Shown piece after piece: positions 7,560 through 14,656 of a stretch of DNA of 24,900 bases (position 1 is the stretch's first letter; each line of letters starts with the position of its first letter). This DNA is from an uncultured Streptococcus sp. GTDB taxonomy: Bacteria > Bacillota > Bacilli > Lactobacillales > Streptococcaceae. Below the pieces are notes generated by a model. The model made no database searches. It was given only the letters and a program-made list of their open reading frames with translations, and had not been told where the DNA came from. Where the stretch lies: the NCBI GenBank assembly GCA_916048145.1, contig CAJZGT010000005.1, positions 1 to 24,900 of the forward strand, read 5' to 3'. A program made the translations under genes and the position numbers.

Positions 7560-7803
7560 CCTACATGAAAACACCTCTCATCCTTACTCTCCCAAGAGTT
7601 TGCGACCTCTTGGCACAACTAGCAAGCCGTAACCCCTTACGTACCAAGGGTTTAGAGTACATTTCATGTATGTGTGCACCCCCTATTAGTACTGGGGCTG
7701 TTTTTCTGACCTCCTGCAATGCAGTCGGTTGGCTCTTTCTCCCTAGCAAAAAGAAGAACGCTCCGCTCGATTCTGCCCCTCCTGGGCAATCGTCCCTATT
7801 TTG
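7560..7803. other. Structured noncoding segment, candidate origin of transfer
   Basis: About 240 bp between the relaxase operon and the coupling-protein side, with no convincing gene. It is richer in G+C than its surroundings and full of hairpins: CCAAGAG/CTCTTGG (7592-7598 with 7607-7613), an imperfect AACCCCTT/AAGGGTT stem (about 7631-7654), CCCC/GGGG around 7680-7697, CTGCAATGCAG and GCCC/GGGC near 7776-7788. In Tn916-like elements oriT lies between relaxase and coupling-protein genes, the equivalent position. The nick site cannot be read off with confidence. Confidence 0.5.
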
Positions 7804-8088
7804 CTAGCTCGAAAGACCGTCATCTGAGTTTGGTAAAATACTCAACGGTTCATTGTTTATCCTCGTTAATACCTCTATTTGCCTTTTTGATAAATCTTCA
7901 AGAGACTTACCCTCCATAGCTAATGCCCACCACACAGTTTTTTCAATCGTACAATTAGGGCAGGTTCTGGGGGATAAAATCCTAAAACTACCCATTATTG
8001 GAGGATATTCCCATCCTTTATCAAAAGCTAAATCTGAATCAATGATTTCACTTTTTTCACATACCTCGCAAATATGCTTCAACAGCAT
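7804..8088 (-). CDS. Small zinc-ribbon-like protein
   Basis: A 94-residue protein with two Cys pairs, CEVC at about 7-10 and CPNC at about 43-46, spaced as in a zinc ribbon. The remainder is acidic and helical. I chose ATG 8088 rather than the upstream in-frame GTG 8100, because the GTG is itself part of the best ribosome binding sequence (AAGGTGG, 7 bp before the ATG). It follows the small 8107 gene and the coupling protein in one minus-strand operon. Its function is unknown; a DNA- or protein-binding accessory of mobilisation is plausible. Confidence 0.65.
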   Translation of the reverse strand: MLLKHICEVCEKSEIIDSDLAFDKGWEYPPIMGSFRILSPRTCPNCTIEKTVWWALAMEGKSLEDLSKRQIEVLTRINNEPLSILPNSDDGLSS

Positions 8089-8106
8089 TTCAAATACCAC
8101 CTTACA

Positions 8107-8244
8107 TTATTCTAATTCATCTACAATTTGCATATGGACTACTTGTAAAATTTTTAACAATGCTTTATAAGGATTCTCATCACATTCAGTAGCACCCATT
8201 AAACTTCCATTCGATAACTTGACAACAACACTAATTTCGTTCAT
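8107..8244 (-). CDS. 45-residue hypothetical protein overlapping the coupling-protein gene
   Basis: Begins MNEISVVVKLSNGSLMG and ends VDELE at TAA 8107-8109. The start overlaps the last 14 bases of the FtsK-like gene. An AGGA sequence lies about 7 bp upstream, inside that gene, so translation is probably coupled. The next gene starts about 20 bp downstream. No recognisable family. The tight packing in the operon is the main reason to believe it. Confidence 0.6.
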   Translation of the reverse strand: MNEISVVVKLSNGSLMGATECDENPYKALLKILQVVHMQIVDELE

Positions 8245-9601
8245 TTCGCATCCTCATATACCTATCACAAGCTTCATCAAAATATGCCTCAAAGTCTAGT
8301 TCGTCAGACTTGAACGGTGTCTCTACAAACTTAGGCGTAGGAAGCACCCCATCTATTTGGCAATATCCTTCGCCAATACCACAAGTCTTATAATCAATCT
8401 CTTGACTTGAAAACATCATGCGACAAGAATCTGAATCAGCAGTAGTTGACCCCAACAAGAGAGCTACTCCAAAGTTTTGCCTCATATACGTCGGAATGAA
8501 GTCACTTGAGGCCCTCTGTAAACCGACTATCACCTCTATTGAAGCTTGGCGTGATTTTACCAAGAGACTCCCAAGATTTGACATTGCCTCTTGATAGGCT
8601 TGTTTCCCTTCTTTAGACGTCTCGGCCTCAGTTTTAAAGGCAATCCCTTCATCAAGTACTACTACAAGAGGGTAATTCCCCTTAACATCAGCCCAAGACA
8701 AAACCTTCCCCTTGGAAACATATATATCTGGGTTATCTGCCATAACCTGAAAGCGTCTATTCATTTCCAAGACAGCCTCTCTTAAAGCACCAGCAATCTG
8801 GAATGGAGAATTATATACTACCTTATAACTTAATCTATCTTCTAGCTTCTTACCAACTAGCCAACTCAAGTCGCCATTTTTAGGGTCAAGCAATTTTATT
8901 TCAGCCCCTAAAGTTAAATATTGAGCCACAAGGTTCTCTATCATCACCGTTTTTCCTGACTTCGTCGAACCTGCTATAAGCACGTGGGGCGGAGCTCCTA
9001 GCCGCCAGCAGCAATTCTTATCGGCAGAAATCGTTATCTCTGTAGTTTGTAGGGTGTCCTCCCAAGTTAATCTCTTTTCAGCAGATTTAGGGAAAATATA
9101 CATCACGGAATTAGTATATTCAATCATCTCTTCTAACTCTAAAGATACAGAACTAGATAGAAGGGAGCCGAGTTGATTCGCTTTAGAATCGTACTTACCC
9201 CCATATTTCAGGCATGCCACTCGGACATCTTGCTCAGTTTCTTGATACTGGAGCGGAATATAATTGATGATTTTTTCCTTACCGTTAATCACTTGACTTT
9301 CATAAAACTTATTAGAAATTACCATATAATTTAAGGCATAGCTGACACTATTAAAAAACTTTAATCGTCTCCGTTTCCAATATCTAAAGGCCAATACAAT
9401 AATCCCTAAGAATAAGGTCGCAACAATAGTACTTGCTAAATTTGTTTGAAAATTGGCGAAAATACTAAGCAAAAGAACTATAAAAACACCGTAAAAGGAA
9501 ATTGAAATAGCTTTACTATATCTGAAAGGAAGATAGAGACTAGGCTTAAAATTCCTTACTCGTTCTCTATTCCACAACAATAACCGACCAAATATACCCA
9601 T
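8231..9601 (-). CDS. FtsK/SpoIIIE-like coupling protein (Tn916 Orf21-like)
   Basis: A 456-residue ATPase expected to bring the relaxase-DNA complex to a secretion channel. There are two N-terminal membrane segments (about residues 36-73), then a motor domain with Walker A GSTKSGKT (about 211-218), Walker B LVVVLDE (about 312-318) and the FtsK-type KSRQASIEVIVGLQRASSDF segment. Length and layout match Orf21-type coupling proteins of Tn916-like elements. ATG 9601 has GGGGTG about 7 bp upstream. An in-frame GTG at 9616 directly after the previous stop codon is a less likely start. It is flanked by a small membrane protein gene upstream and the overlapping 8107 gene downstream. Confidence 0.92.
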   Translation of the reverse strand: MGIFGRLLLWNRERVRNFKPSLYLPFRYSKAISISFYGVFIVLLLSIFANFQTNLASTIVATLFLGIIVLAFRYWKRRRLKFFNSVSYALNYMVISNKFYESQVINGKEKIINYIPLQYQETEQDVRVACLKYGGKYDSKANQLGSLLSSSVSLELEEMIEYTNSVMYIFPKSAEKRLTWEDTLQTTEITISADKNCCWRLGAPPHVLIAGSTKSGKTVMIENLVAQYLTLGAEIKLLDPKNGDLSWLVGKKLEDRLSYKVVYNSPFQIAGALREAVLEMNRRFQVMADNPDIYVSKGKVLSWADVKGNYPLVVVLDEGIAFKTEAETSKEGKQAYQEAMSNLGSLLVKSRQASIEVIVGLQRASSDFIPTYMRQNFGVALLLGSTTADSDSCRMMFSSQEIDYKTCGIGEGYCQIDGVLPTPKFVETPFKSDELDFEAYFDEACDRYMRMRNERN

Positions 9602-9616
9602 ATAGATACACCCCAC

Positions 9617-9838
9617 TTATTCAAGTTTTTCTTGTTTTTTTCTCTCAACTAACATCATAATTAGAGCAGGCAGCTGAATAACCAATACGACTACCGACAA
9701 TAATAGCGCAGCTTTAATTGATAGCCACGGAGTATATGCCTTGAAGTTTATACCGTCCGCAGTAAATCCAGCTAACACAGAAATAATAGCTAGCAACACG
9801 AACGTGCTACTCTCCCAAAAATATTGAAATTGTTTCAT
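9617..9838 (-). CDS. Small two-span membrane protein
   Basis: 73 residues with two hydrophobic segments (about FVLLAIISVLAGFTA and ALLLSVVVLVIQLPALIMMLV) and a charged tail ERKKQEKLE. AAGGAG lies 8 bp before the ATG. It ends immediately before the coupling-protein gene, so they form one operon. A small membrane partner of the coupling protein would fit, but no family is recognised. Confidence 0.65.
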   Translation of the reverse strand: MKQFQYFWESSTFVLLAIISVLAGFTADGINFKAYTPWLSIKAALLLSVVVLVIQLPALIMMLVERKKQEKLE

Positions 9839-9890
9839 TGTGTTTCTCCTTTATTAAAAGAACCTGAGACAATAGTCTAACCTTAAATAT

Positions 9891-9948
9891 AAAAAGCGAA
9901 CAAAATCAGTTATCTGACACTCAGTATTCTTTCTTGTTCGCTTTTTTT
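9891..9948. terminator. Bidirectional terminator between 10025 and 9838 genes
   Basis: AAAAAGCGAACAA at 9891-9903 pairs perfectly with TTGTTCGCTTTTT at 9934-9946. The 30-nt loop contains a small TCAG/CTGA hairpin. T-runs flank the stem on either strand, so it can stop the minus-strand 10025 transcript. Confidence 0.75.
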
Positions 9949-10024
9949 GTCTAATCTATCGATTTTAAAAATTTATAATAAAGAATTCCTAAAATCAAAA
10001 TCTTTTTGTCCCAGACTCGTATTA

Positions 10025-10348
10025 CTAAGCTTCAATTATAGAGGTGTAAAAAGAAGTTCCCTTGTAACCTTGATAAATCGGCTTATTCATTAGACTAATT
10101 CTAGACGCATCAGAAATACGATGTTTTTGACGATTAAGAATAATGATGTTTTCTGCGAATTTCTTCAAAGTCGGCTCATAGATTACACCCACAATTGGTA
10201 AGTGTTTCTTTAAAAATTCTCGCGATTCAGCGTCTAAGATAAATTGTACTGAGCTATCAAAATTACAGCTTTGAACTCGTTTAACTCCATTGATATTGGG
10301 CATTTCCATTTTCTCACTAATGAAAATGTCTTTAAATGTTCTAACCAT
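10025..10348 (-). CDS. Hypothetical element protein
   Basis: 107 residues, start MVRTFKDIFISEKM with AAAGGAG 8 bp upstream. It has a mixed alpha/beta pattern with a basic stretch (RQKHRISDASRISLM) and no Cys pair or hydrophobic segment. It is preceded by a 10-codon leader ORF and followed by a strong terminator, so it is a separate unit from the mobilisation operon. No family recognised. Confidence 0.6.
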   Translation of the reverse strand: MVRTFKDIFISEKMEMPNINGVKRVQSCNFDSSVQFILDAESREFLKKHLPIVGVIYEPTLKKFAENIIILNRQKHRISDASRISLMNKPIYQGYKGTSFYTSIIEA

Positions 10349-10386
10349 ATTTTTTCTCCTTTAATATTTTTTGCTATAATATAATT

Positions 10387-10419
10387 TTAAGTAACTTTCG
10401 GTGAAGCACGAGCTTCCAT
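10387..10419 (-). CDS. Candidate 10-residue leader peptide
   Basis: ATG 10419 is preceded by a near-perfect AAGGAGG (10426-10432) with a 6-bp gap, stronger than most sites in the window. The ORF encodes MEARASPKVT and stops at TAA, 38 bp before the 10025 gene. A well-initiated short ORF in a leader may regulate the downstream gene or act as a peptide. A second overlapping frame (starting MERKGG) lacks a binding site. Confidence 0.4.
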   Translation of the reverse strand: MEARASPKVT

Positions 10420-10480
10420 TCTCTACCTCCTTTTCGTTCCATCGTGTAAAACTCAGTAGAACTATTTTCTTAAAAAATAA

Positions 10481-10493
10481 AGTGTATAACACT
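10481..10493. promoter_or_regulatory. Small palindrome in the 10348 upstream region
   Basis: AGTGTATAACACT is an inverted repeat (AGTGT/ACACT offset by a 3-bp centre). It lies between the end of the 10537 gene and the leader ORF, where a promoter for the 10025 transcript must be. It is a possible operator. Confidence 0.3.
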
Positions 10494-10510
10494 ATAAAAC
10501 TTTAATTCTA

Positions 10511-10537
10511 AATAATAAAGATGAGCCTCATCCTTAT
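10511..10537. terminator. Possible terminator after the 10537 gene
   Basis: GATGAG/CTCATC (10520-10525 and 10527-10532) extended by AATAA/TTATT on the outside. The T-tract on the minus strand is weak. Confidence 0.4.
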
Positions 10538-11043
10538 TACTTATTAGTTCTTTTTGATTTTAATAGTTCAATGTCTTTTAGGTTAGCACGATAATAAAGG
10601 TATATAAAAATTTTGATAACATAATTTAAATTGATCACTCTCTGCATGGAGTCTGGTTTCAATTTATATCTATAATCCTCTAAACCTTGTAACACATCAC
10701 TAAAGAGATAAAATCTCGGAGTAATCGTGCCCACTTCTTGCGAGTAATCCACTTTTTGGCTTGCTATTTCTGCAAACACTTGAGACCACTCAATCTCCTG
10801 TCTATCATCTTTCTCTTTTACAAAATAATAAGCAGCCTCTAAAACACTTCCACTAGAAACCATAATAGACAAAGTCGGAGAATATCCCTGAGAAAAATCT
10901 TCATATTCTTTCAATTTTGCCTCATACTTATCTATTAAAGAATTTTTTTCACTTTTTAGTTGTTCTTCCTTCAAAAAAATAAGTTCATTTAGCCAATACT
11001 TAGTTTCATGGGCCACCCTGACTGTTTTATATTCTCTACTCAT
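10537..11043 (-). CDS. Hypothetical protein, first gene at the right end of the element
   Basis: 168 residues with ATG 11043 and AAGGAG upstream. The N terminus MSREYKTVRVAHETKYWLNEL has the strand-then-helix pattern of ribbon-helix-helix DNA-binding domains, followed by a charged coiled-coil-like helix (about 24-50) and an alpha-rich C-terminal half. Placed first behind a strong promoter near the right end, it could be a regulator of the element. That is inference from pattern and position; no family was recognised. Confidence 0.6.
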   Translation of the reverse strand: MSREYKTVRVAHETKYWLNELIFLKEEQLKSEKNSLIDKYEAKLKEYEDFSQGYSPTLSIMVSSGSVLEAAYYFVKEKDDRQEIEWSQVFAEIASQKVDYSQEVGTITPRFYLFSDVLQGLEDYRYKLKPDSMQRVINLNYVIKIFIYLYYRANLKDIELLKSKRTNK

Positions 11044-11079
11044 TTTCTCTCCTTGTGTTCTATCGTATCTTACACTATA

Positions 11080-11108
11080 ATTCTATCACATGCTTATCAG
11101 AAAAGCAA
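11080..11108 (-). promoter_or_regulatory. Promoter of the 10537 gene
   Basis: On the minus strand TTGCTT (11103-11108), a 17-bp spacer ending TGA, and TAGAAT (11080-11085), about 37 bp upstream of the start codon. Confidence 0.7.
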
Positions 11109-11130
11109 GAGAAAAGCTAAATTTTTTTTT

Positions 11131-11147
11131 AACTGATTTCTAACTGA
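11131..11147 (+). promoter_or_regulatory. Right integrase arm-type sites (candidate)
   Basis: AACTGA at 11131-11136 and 11142-11147, the same 11-bp periodicity as the left pair, about 113 bp inside the right core. Confidence 0.55.
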
Positions 11148-11259
11148 TTAAACTTCTATAAATTCATATCTCTCTACTTAACATTTATTTTCTATTAAAT
11201 AAAATCCTATCAAAATAAGGTTTTTAAATGTTATTACATATATTAAAAATAACATACTC

Positions 11260-11276
11260 TTTACAGAAGTTAAATA
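11260..11276. repeat. Right attachment core (attR) of the rpmG element
   Basis: Exact second copy of the 17-bp core at 2632-2648. Beyond it lies a GTTTC-agta-GAAAC hairpin followed by AAAAAG, probably part of the chromosome's own region after rpmG before insertion. Confidence 0.85.
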
Positions 11277-11347
11277 GTGGGTCATTACGTTTCAGTAGAA
11301 ACGAAAAAGCCTTGATTTAACGCGATTCTTGAATTTTCAAATTTCAA

Positions 11348-11428
11348 TGTATTGCAATAAAAATCAACCGAATGACTACATTTTTGACTACATTTTTTGT
11401 GAAATAAATTAGATGTTCGGATATATAG
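11348..11428 (+). repeat. ~80-bp direct repeat, left copy (partner 22031-22108)
   Basis: Shares with 22031-22108 the blocks CAATAAAAATCA, CGAATGACTACATT and GAAATAAATTAGATGTTCGG plus ATATATAGAAAA. This copy has an extra tandem GACTACATTTTT unit of about 12 bp. Both copies run into a hairpin terminator. The pair brackets a 10.7-kb accessory region. Confidence 0.75.
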
Positions 11429-11433
11429 AAAAC

Positions 11434-11462
11434 GCTCTAGTCATATTGTCTAGAGCTTTTTT
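11434..11462 (+). terminator. Hairpin terminator upstream of the 11559 gene
   Basis: GCTCTAG (11434-11440) pairs with CTAGAGC (11450-11456), followed by six T. Confidence 0.75.
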
Positions 11463-11558
11463 GTGTTGTTTAAGAAAATTAGATGTTGCTTTTAGAAAAC
11501 TACACATTTCAGATTTTTTTAAACAAGATTTAATTGTTGATAACTAGAAAGGATTATT

Positions 11559-12344
11559 ATGTTTACAAAAAATAAATTTCAATACTGTATCTACGATCAT
11601 GAGAGACTAGAACTTCATGAGCTACAAAAGGAATATCAAAATGATAAAGCTGGGACAAAACTTAAGTATGAAAACCAATTATTTTGTCCTGGTTGTTGCA
11701 AAGTGGATTTAGTGATAAACGAGAAAAAAGGGAAAATCTATTTATCAAGCCATCCTAAATCACCTCATGGTGACGGATGTGAATATGCTTTGGAATCTGC
11801 TTCGAAACTGGAACTGAAAGATTACTATGAGAAAATTGATGCAGACTTAGCTGAGCAACTCTTAAATCGTATTTTAGAAGAGAAGACTACTAGAGCAGTC
11901 CAGCCAGTTAACGCCAACTCTCCGAAAGATAAGAACGAAATTTCCGATGTAAAATTTGTTTTAGAGAATAAGGTAGGCGTCAGAAAATATTTACCTCGCA
12001 GATCCCTCCTCCTAAATGAATTAGAAGTATCTGACCATCTGACTATGTACTATGGAGAATGTAAGGTGTTTATAGGAAAGACTGATAAAAAGTACTACCT
12101 ACGAATGTTTCGAAACAATGATCATGCAGAGTATATCTGTAATTTAGTCATTCCTGAAAGAGTGTATAGATATTTGGAAGATGAATTAAGATTTATCCCA
12201 CAATCAGAAGATTTAAGTTTTAAACATTCAAGGGCCAATGCAGTTCCTGTAAAGTTAGCATTTGTTTCTAACATGAAGAGAAAACAAGAATATTATAATG
12301 GATACTTAACATTTCATAAATTATTGAAGGTTAAGCGTATTTGA
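11559..12344 (+). CDS. Unrecognised protein with Cys/His zinc-finger-like motif
   Basis: 261 residues, ATG 11559 with AAAGGA 6 bp upstream. The N-terminal part has CPGC (about 43-46), then H65, H70 and C74 in the segment SSHPKSPHGDGC. That is a plausible zinc site and recalls the N-terminal zinc-finger region of CoiA-like nuclease-family proteins. No clear catalytic motif follows, and the rest is a mixed alpha/beta domain ending KLLKVKRI. The gene is duplicated at 17042-17820, where the copy has lost its start. Proteins of this kind sit in variable islands of mitis-group genomes. Function unknown. Confidence 0.7.
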   Translation: MFTKNKFQYCIYDHERLELHELQKEYQNDKAGTKLKYENQLFCPGCCKVDLVINEKKGKIYLSSHPKSPHGDGCEYALESASKLELKDYYEKIDADLAEQLLNRILEEKTTRAVQPVNANSPKDKNEISDVKFVLENKVGVRKYLPRRSLLLNELEVSDHLTMYYGECKVFIGKTDKKYYLRMFRNNDHAEYICNLVIPERVYRYLEDELRFIPQSEDLSFKHSRANAVPVKLAFVSNMKRKQEYYNGYLTFHKLLKVKRI

Positions 12345-12471
12345 TTTGATAATTGAGTTAGTCGATCAAAATAATTTTTCGTAATAATATTAAATTTTTT
12401 CAATGAGACTTTTCTGACACACTTTATTCTGTAACGATCTATAAAATTCACTATATATTTAAGATTAGAAA

Positions 12472-12505
12472 CAACTAACTACCAAAACCACTTGGTAGTT
12501 AGTTG
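12472..12505. other. Perfect 14-bp hairpin beside the IS remnant
   Basis: CAACTAACTACCAA (12472-12485) and its exact reverse complement (12492-12505) around a 6-nt loop. No T-run follows on the plus strand, so it is not a classical terminator. It lies at the decayed left edge of the IS3 remnant, where the left inverted repeat would be expected, but it does not match the right IS end. Confidence 0.6.
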
Positions 12506-12509
12506 AAGT

Positions 12510-13755
12510 TTTCACAAAGACTTTGGGTGAAGTTTCCTGTTTTAGAATACGTGGTGAAATTAATTGACTGTTATGGAATAGACATTATCAAAAAAGGAAA
12601 GAATCGTTACTACTCTCCAGACTAAGTGTATCTCTTGATTATACTCTCCCAAATCAAGGAATGCTTTCGAATTGGCTGATACAATACAAGAAAAACGGGT
12701 ATACTCTTATTAAGAAAACAAGGGAGAGACCATCTAAATGAGACGTAAGCCAAAAAAAGTCCGAGGGATTGACAAAATTAGAACGTCTACAAGAAGAGTT
12801 TCAATACCTAATAGTGGAAAATGCTATTCTAAAAAAGTTGAGAGAATTCCGATTGAAGGAGGAAAAAGACAAATATGAAAGACAGAAATTGTTCGAGAAA
12901 TGGCAATAGAGTGTTTATTAGATGTTCTTCTAAAAGCTATTAAAATCACTCGTTCTACCTTCTACTGTTACTCGAAAAAAGCTAGACAAACCAGATAAGA
13001 ATCAAGGACTTAAAGCTGAAATTCAATCCATTTTTAAAGAGCACAAAGGAAATTACGGATATAGTTAGATACATTTAGAATTAAGAAATCGTGATTATGT
13101 GGTCAATCATAAAAGGGTTCAACGTTTGATGAAAGTCCTTTATTTAACGGCTCGGATTCGTCGGAAACGGAAGTATTTTTCCTACCAAGGAGAGATTGGG
13201 AAGAAAGCAGACAATCTTATTCAACGCCAATTTGAAGCAGCCAAACCAATGGAAAAGTGCTACATAGATGTGACAGAGTTTGCCATTCCAGCAAGCAGTC
13301 AAAGACTCTACTTATCACCAGTTTTAGATGGCTTTAATAGCGAAATTATCGCCTATAATCTTTCTACGTCACCGAACTTAGCACAAGTAAAAACCATGTT
13401 GGAACAAGCCTTCACAGAGGAGCATTACGAGAATACGATTCTCCATAGTGACCAGGGCTGGCAATATCAACACGATTCTTATCATCGGTTTCTAGAGAGT
13501 AAGGGAATTCAGCCATCCATGTCACGCAAGGGAAACAGCCCAGACAACGGTATGATGGAGTCCTTTTTTGGCATCTTGAAATCCGAAATGTTTTATCTTT
13601 AAATCACTTAACCAATTGAAACAAGCTATTGTGGACTACATTGATTATTACAACAACAAACGAATTAAGGTAAAACTAAAAGGACTTAGTCCTGTGCAAT
13701 ACAGAACTAAATTCTTCACTTAAATTATTTTGTCTAATTTTTTGGGGGCCGTACA
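12510..13755 (+). mobile_element. Degenerate IS3-family (IS150 group) insertion sequence
   Basis: Recognisable pieces of both orfA and orfB in order. The right inverted repeat, reading TGTACGGCCCCCAAAA inward from 13755, is present, but no matching left end is seen, so the left side is truncated near 12510. orfA shows YGIDIIKKGKNRYYSPD, then KTRERP-like and LERLQEEFQYLIVENA segments in different frames. It carries stops and frameshifts throughout and cannot move on its own. Confidence 0.85.
12550..13723 (+). pseudogene. IS150-group transposase remnant (orfA and orfB)
   Basis: The longest intact stretch (13099-13602) holds the DDE catalytic core: D57 (CYIDVTEF), D118 (HSDQGWQYQ) and E154 (GMMESFFG), counted from 13099, with the 35-residue D-E spacing of IS3 transposases. 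Upstream, orfB has a frameshift near 12975 and a TAG near 13066 where the family has an arginine after NYGY. Downstream, a frameshift and small deletion after FYL (13600) separate the conserved tail (VDYIDYYNNKRIK to SPVQYRTK). orfA has several stops and shifts. The enzyme is dead. Confidence 0.88.
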
Positions 13756-13802
13756 AAATTTTTCAACCTTTTCTTATTTAATTACGAATATAAGACAAAT
13801 CC

Positions 13803-14450
13803 TCAATAATGCTTCTTGGGTTTAATGGACTCTATAGCTTTCCAATCAACAAATGAACTTAGTCCTAATAATTTAGATTCATAAGATACAATTATTTTTT
13901 GATGTTGATTTGATATATAGTCTGCTGAAGTTACTATTATTGTTAACGGAATATAGGCACATGGGTTTAAATTGTCTAGGTCCTTTTTCAAGAATAAAAG
14001 AATTTTTTCATTATTCATTAAGGGAATACTTTTATTCTCAGCCGTTAAATCAAAGATATAATCTGGATTTTGGATTTGAGACCAAGATGGCATTGAACGA
14101 ACTTTGTAAATCAATATTCCCTTATTTTGATTCATCAACATTTGATCCAGATTAGATATTGCCGAAAGTCTTTTCTGCATATCAGTAGAAGTATAAATTG
14201 GTGATTGTGTTAATGCATTTAAAATCGGAGGAAGTGGTTTACTTTGAAATACCTTAAACTTAAAATAATATTTAGAATCTCGCCATTGTTTCTCAAGTTT
14301 ATGAAAACCAAGAAAATGTTTAAATTCAGCAACTCTAAAAATCAAATCAATATGCTCAATTTTAGTATTTGGCAGTCCGTGAATCAAAGATACTGTAATT
14401 TCTCTCTTGTTATTTAATTTTTTGTAGTGTAAAACTGCTTCTTTTAGCAT
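13803..14450 (-). CDS. Hypothetical protein, possible PBECR4-like nuclease-domain relative
   Basis: 215 residues, ATG 14450 with AAGGA 8 bp upstream. The segment IDLIFRVAEFKHFLGFHKLEKQ recalls the strand-helix FxHLxG core of the PBECR4 (phage-Barnase-EndoU-ColicinE5/D-RelE-like) nuclease domains common on mobile elements of lactic-acid bacteria. A later beta-rich part ends KAIESIKPKKHY. The match is by eye and weak. The gene has no apparent immunity partner next to it, stands between the IS remnant and the nuclease-ATPase operon, and is AT-rich like the rest of the island. Confidence 0.55.
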   Translation of the reverse strand: MLKEAVLHYKKLNNKREITVSLIHGLPNTKIEHIDLIFRVAEFKHFLGFHKLEKQWRDSKYYFKFKVFQSKPLPPILNALTQSPIYTSTDMQKRLSAISNLDQMLMNQNKGILIYKVRSMPSWSQIQNPDYIFDLTAENKSIPLMNNEKILLFLKKDLDNLNPCAYIPLTIIVTSADYISNQHQKIIVSYESKLLGLSSFVDWKAIESIKPKKHY

Positions 14451-14507
14451 TAGATATTCCTTCTAGGCAGCAAAGGCACCCCTTTTAGAGATGCCTTCCT
14501 GAGTTTT

Positions 14508-14591
14508 TTATCCAGCAAATACGGTATCCAAAACTTTAAACCAATTAGAAGCTCCTCCAAGAAGTCGCTGGCAACTTCTTAAATTCTCAGC
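14508..14591 (-). pseudogene. C-terminal scrap of a lost small gene
   Basis: An open stretch of 27 codons without a start codon that reads LLGGASNWFKVLDTVFAG before TAA. The amphipathic, glycine-rich end looks like a real protein C terminus (small peptide or bacteriocin-like), now detached from its N-terminal part. It lies between two minus-strand genes. Confidence 0.25.
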
Positions 14592-14656
14592 TTAGAAGTA
14601 ATAGATAATCTATTAACAATGAAATTCTATCATTTATTTAAGATTAAGTCAACTAT

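Larger units (their letters stand above)
11265..12344 (+). repeat. Segmental duplication, copy 1 (partner 16977-17820)
   Basis: The attR-flanking hairpin region and the whole 11559 gene recur at 16977-17820, except that the partner lacks about 235 bp. The missing piece is bounded in copy 1 by two AAATTTCAAT repeats (11339-11348 and 11574-11583), and copy 2 keeps exactly one (17050-17059). Confidence 0.85.

Noticed and set aside
7561..7749. Minus-strand ORF of 62 codons in the hairpin-rich segment
   Set aside because: No ribosome binding site, composition unlike its neighbours, and it overlaps several hairpins of the candidate oriT.
7565..7919. Two overlapping plus-strand ORFs opposite the mobilisation operon
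   Set aside because: They run antisense to a well-supported operon, overlap the hairpin block and lack binding sites.
8089..8100. Upstream GTG start for the small zinc-ribbon gene
   Set aside because: The GTG is inside the AAGGTGG ribosome binding sequence for ATG 8088.
12345..12549. Possible left inverted repeat of the IS3 remnant
   Set aside because: No match to the right end (TGTACGGCCCCC) was found; the left end is missing rather than overlooked.
13099..13602. Intact transposase gene
   Set aside because: The open stretch is only the middle of orfB; stops and frameshifts lie on both sides, so it is listed as a pseudogene.
13910..14155. 81-codon plus-strand ORF
   Set aside because: Antisense to the better supported 13803-14450 gene, which has a proper binding site.
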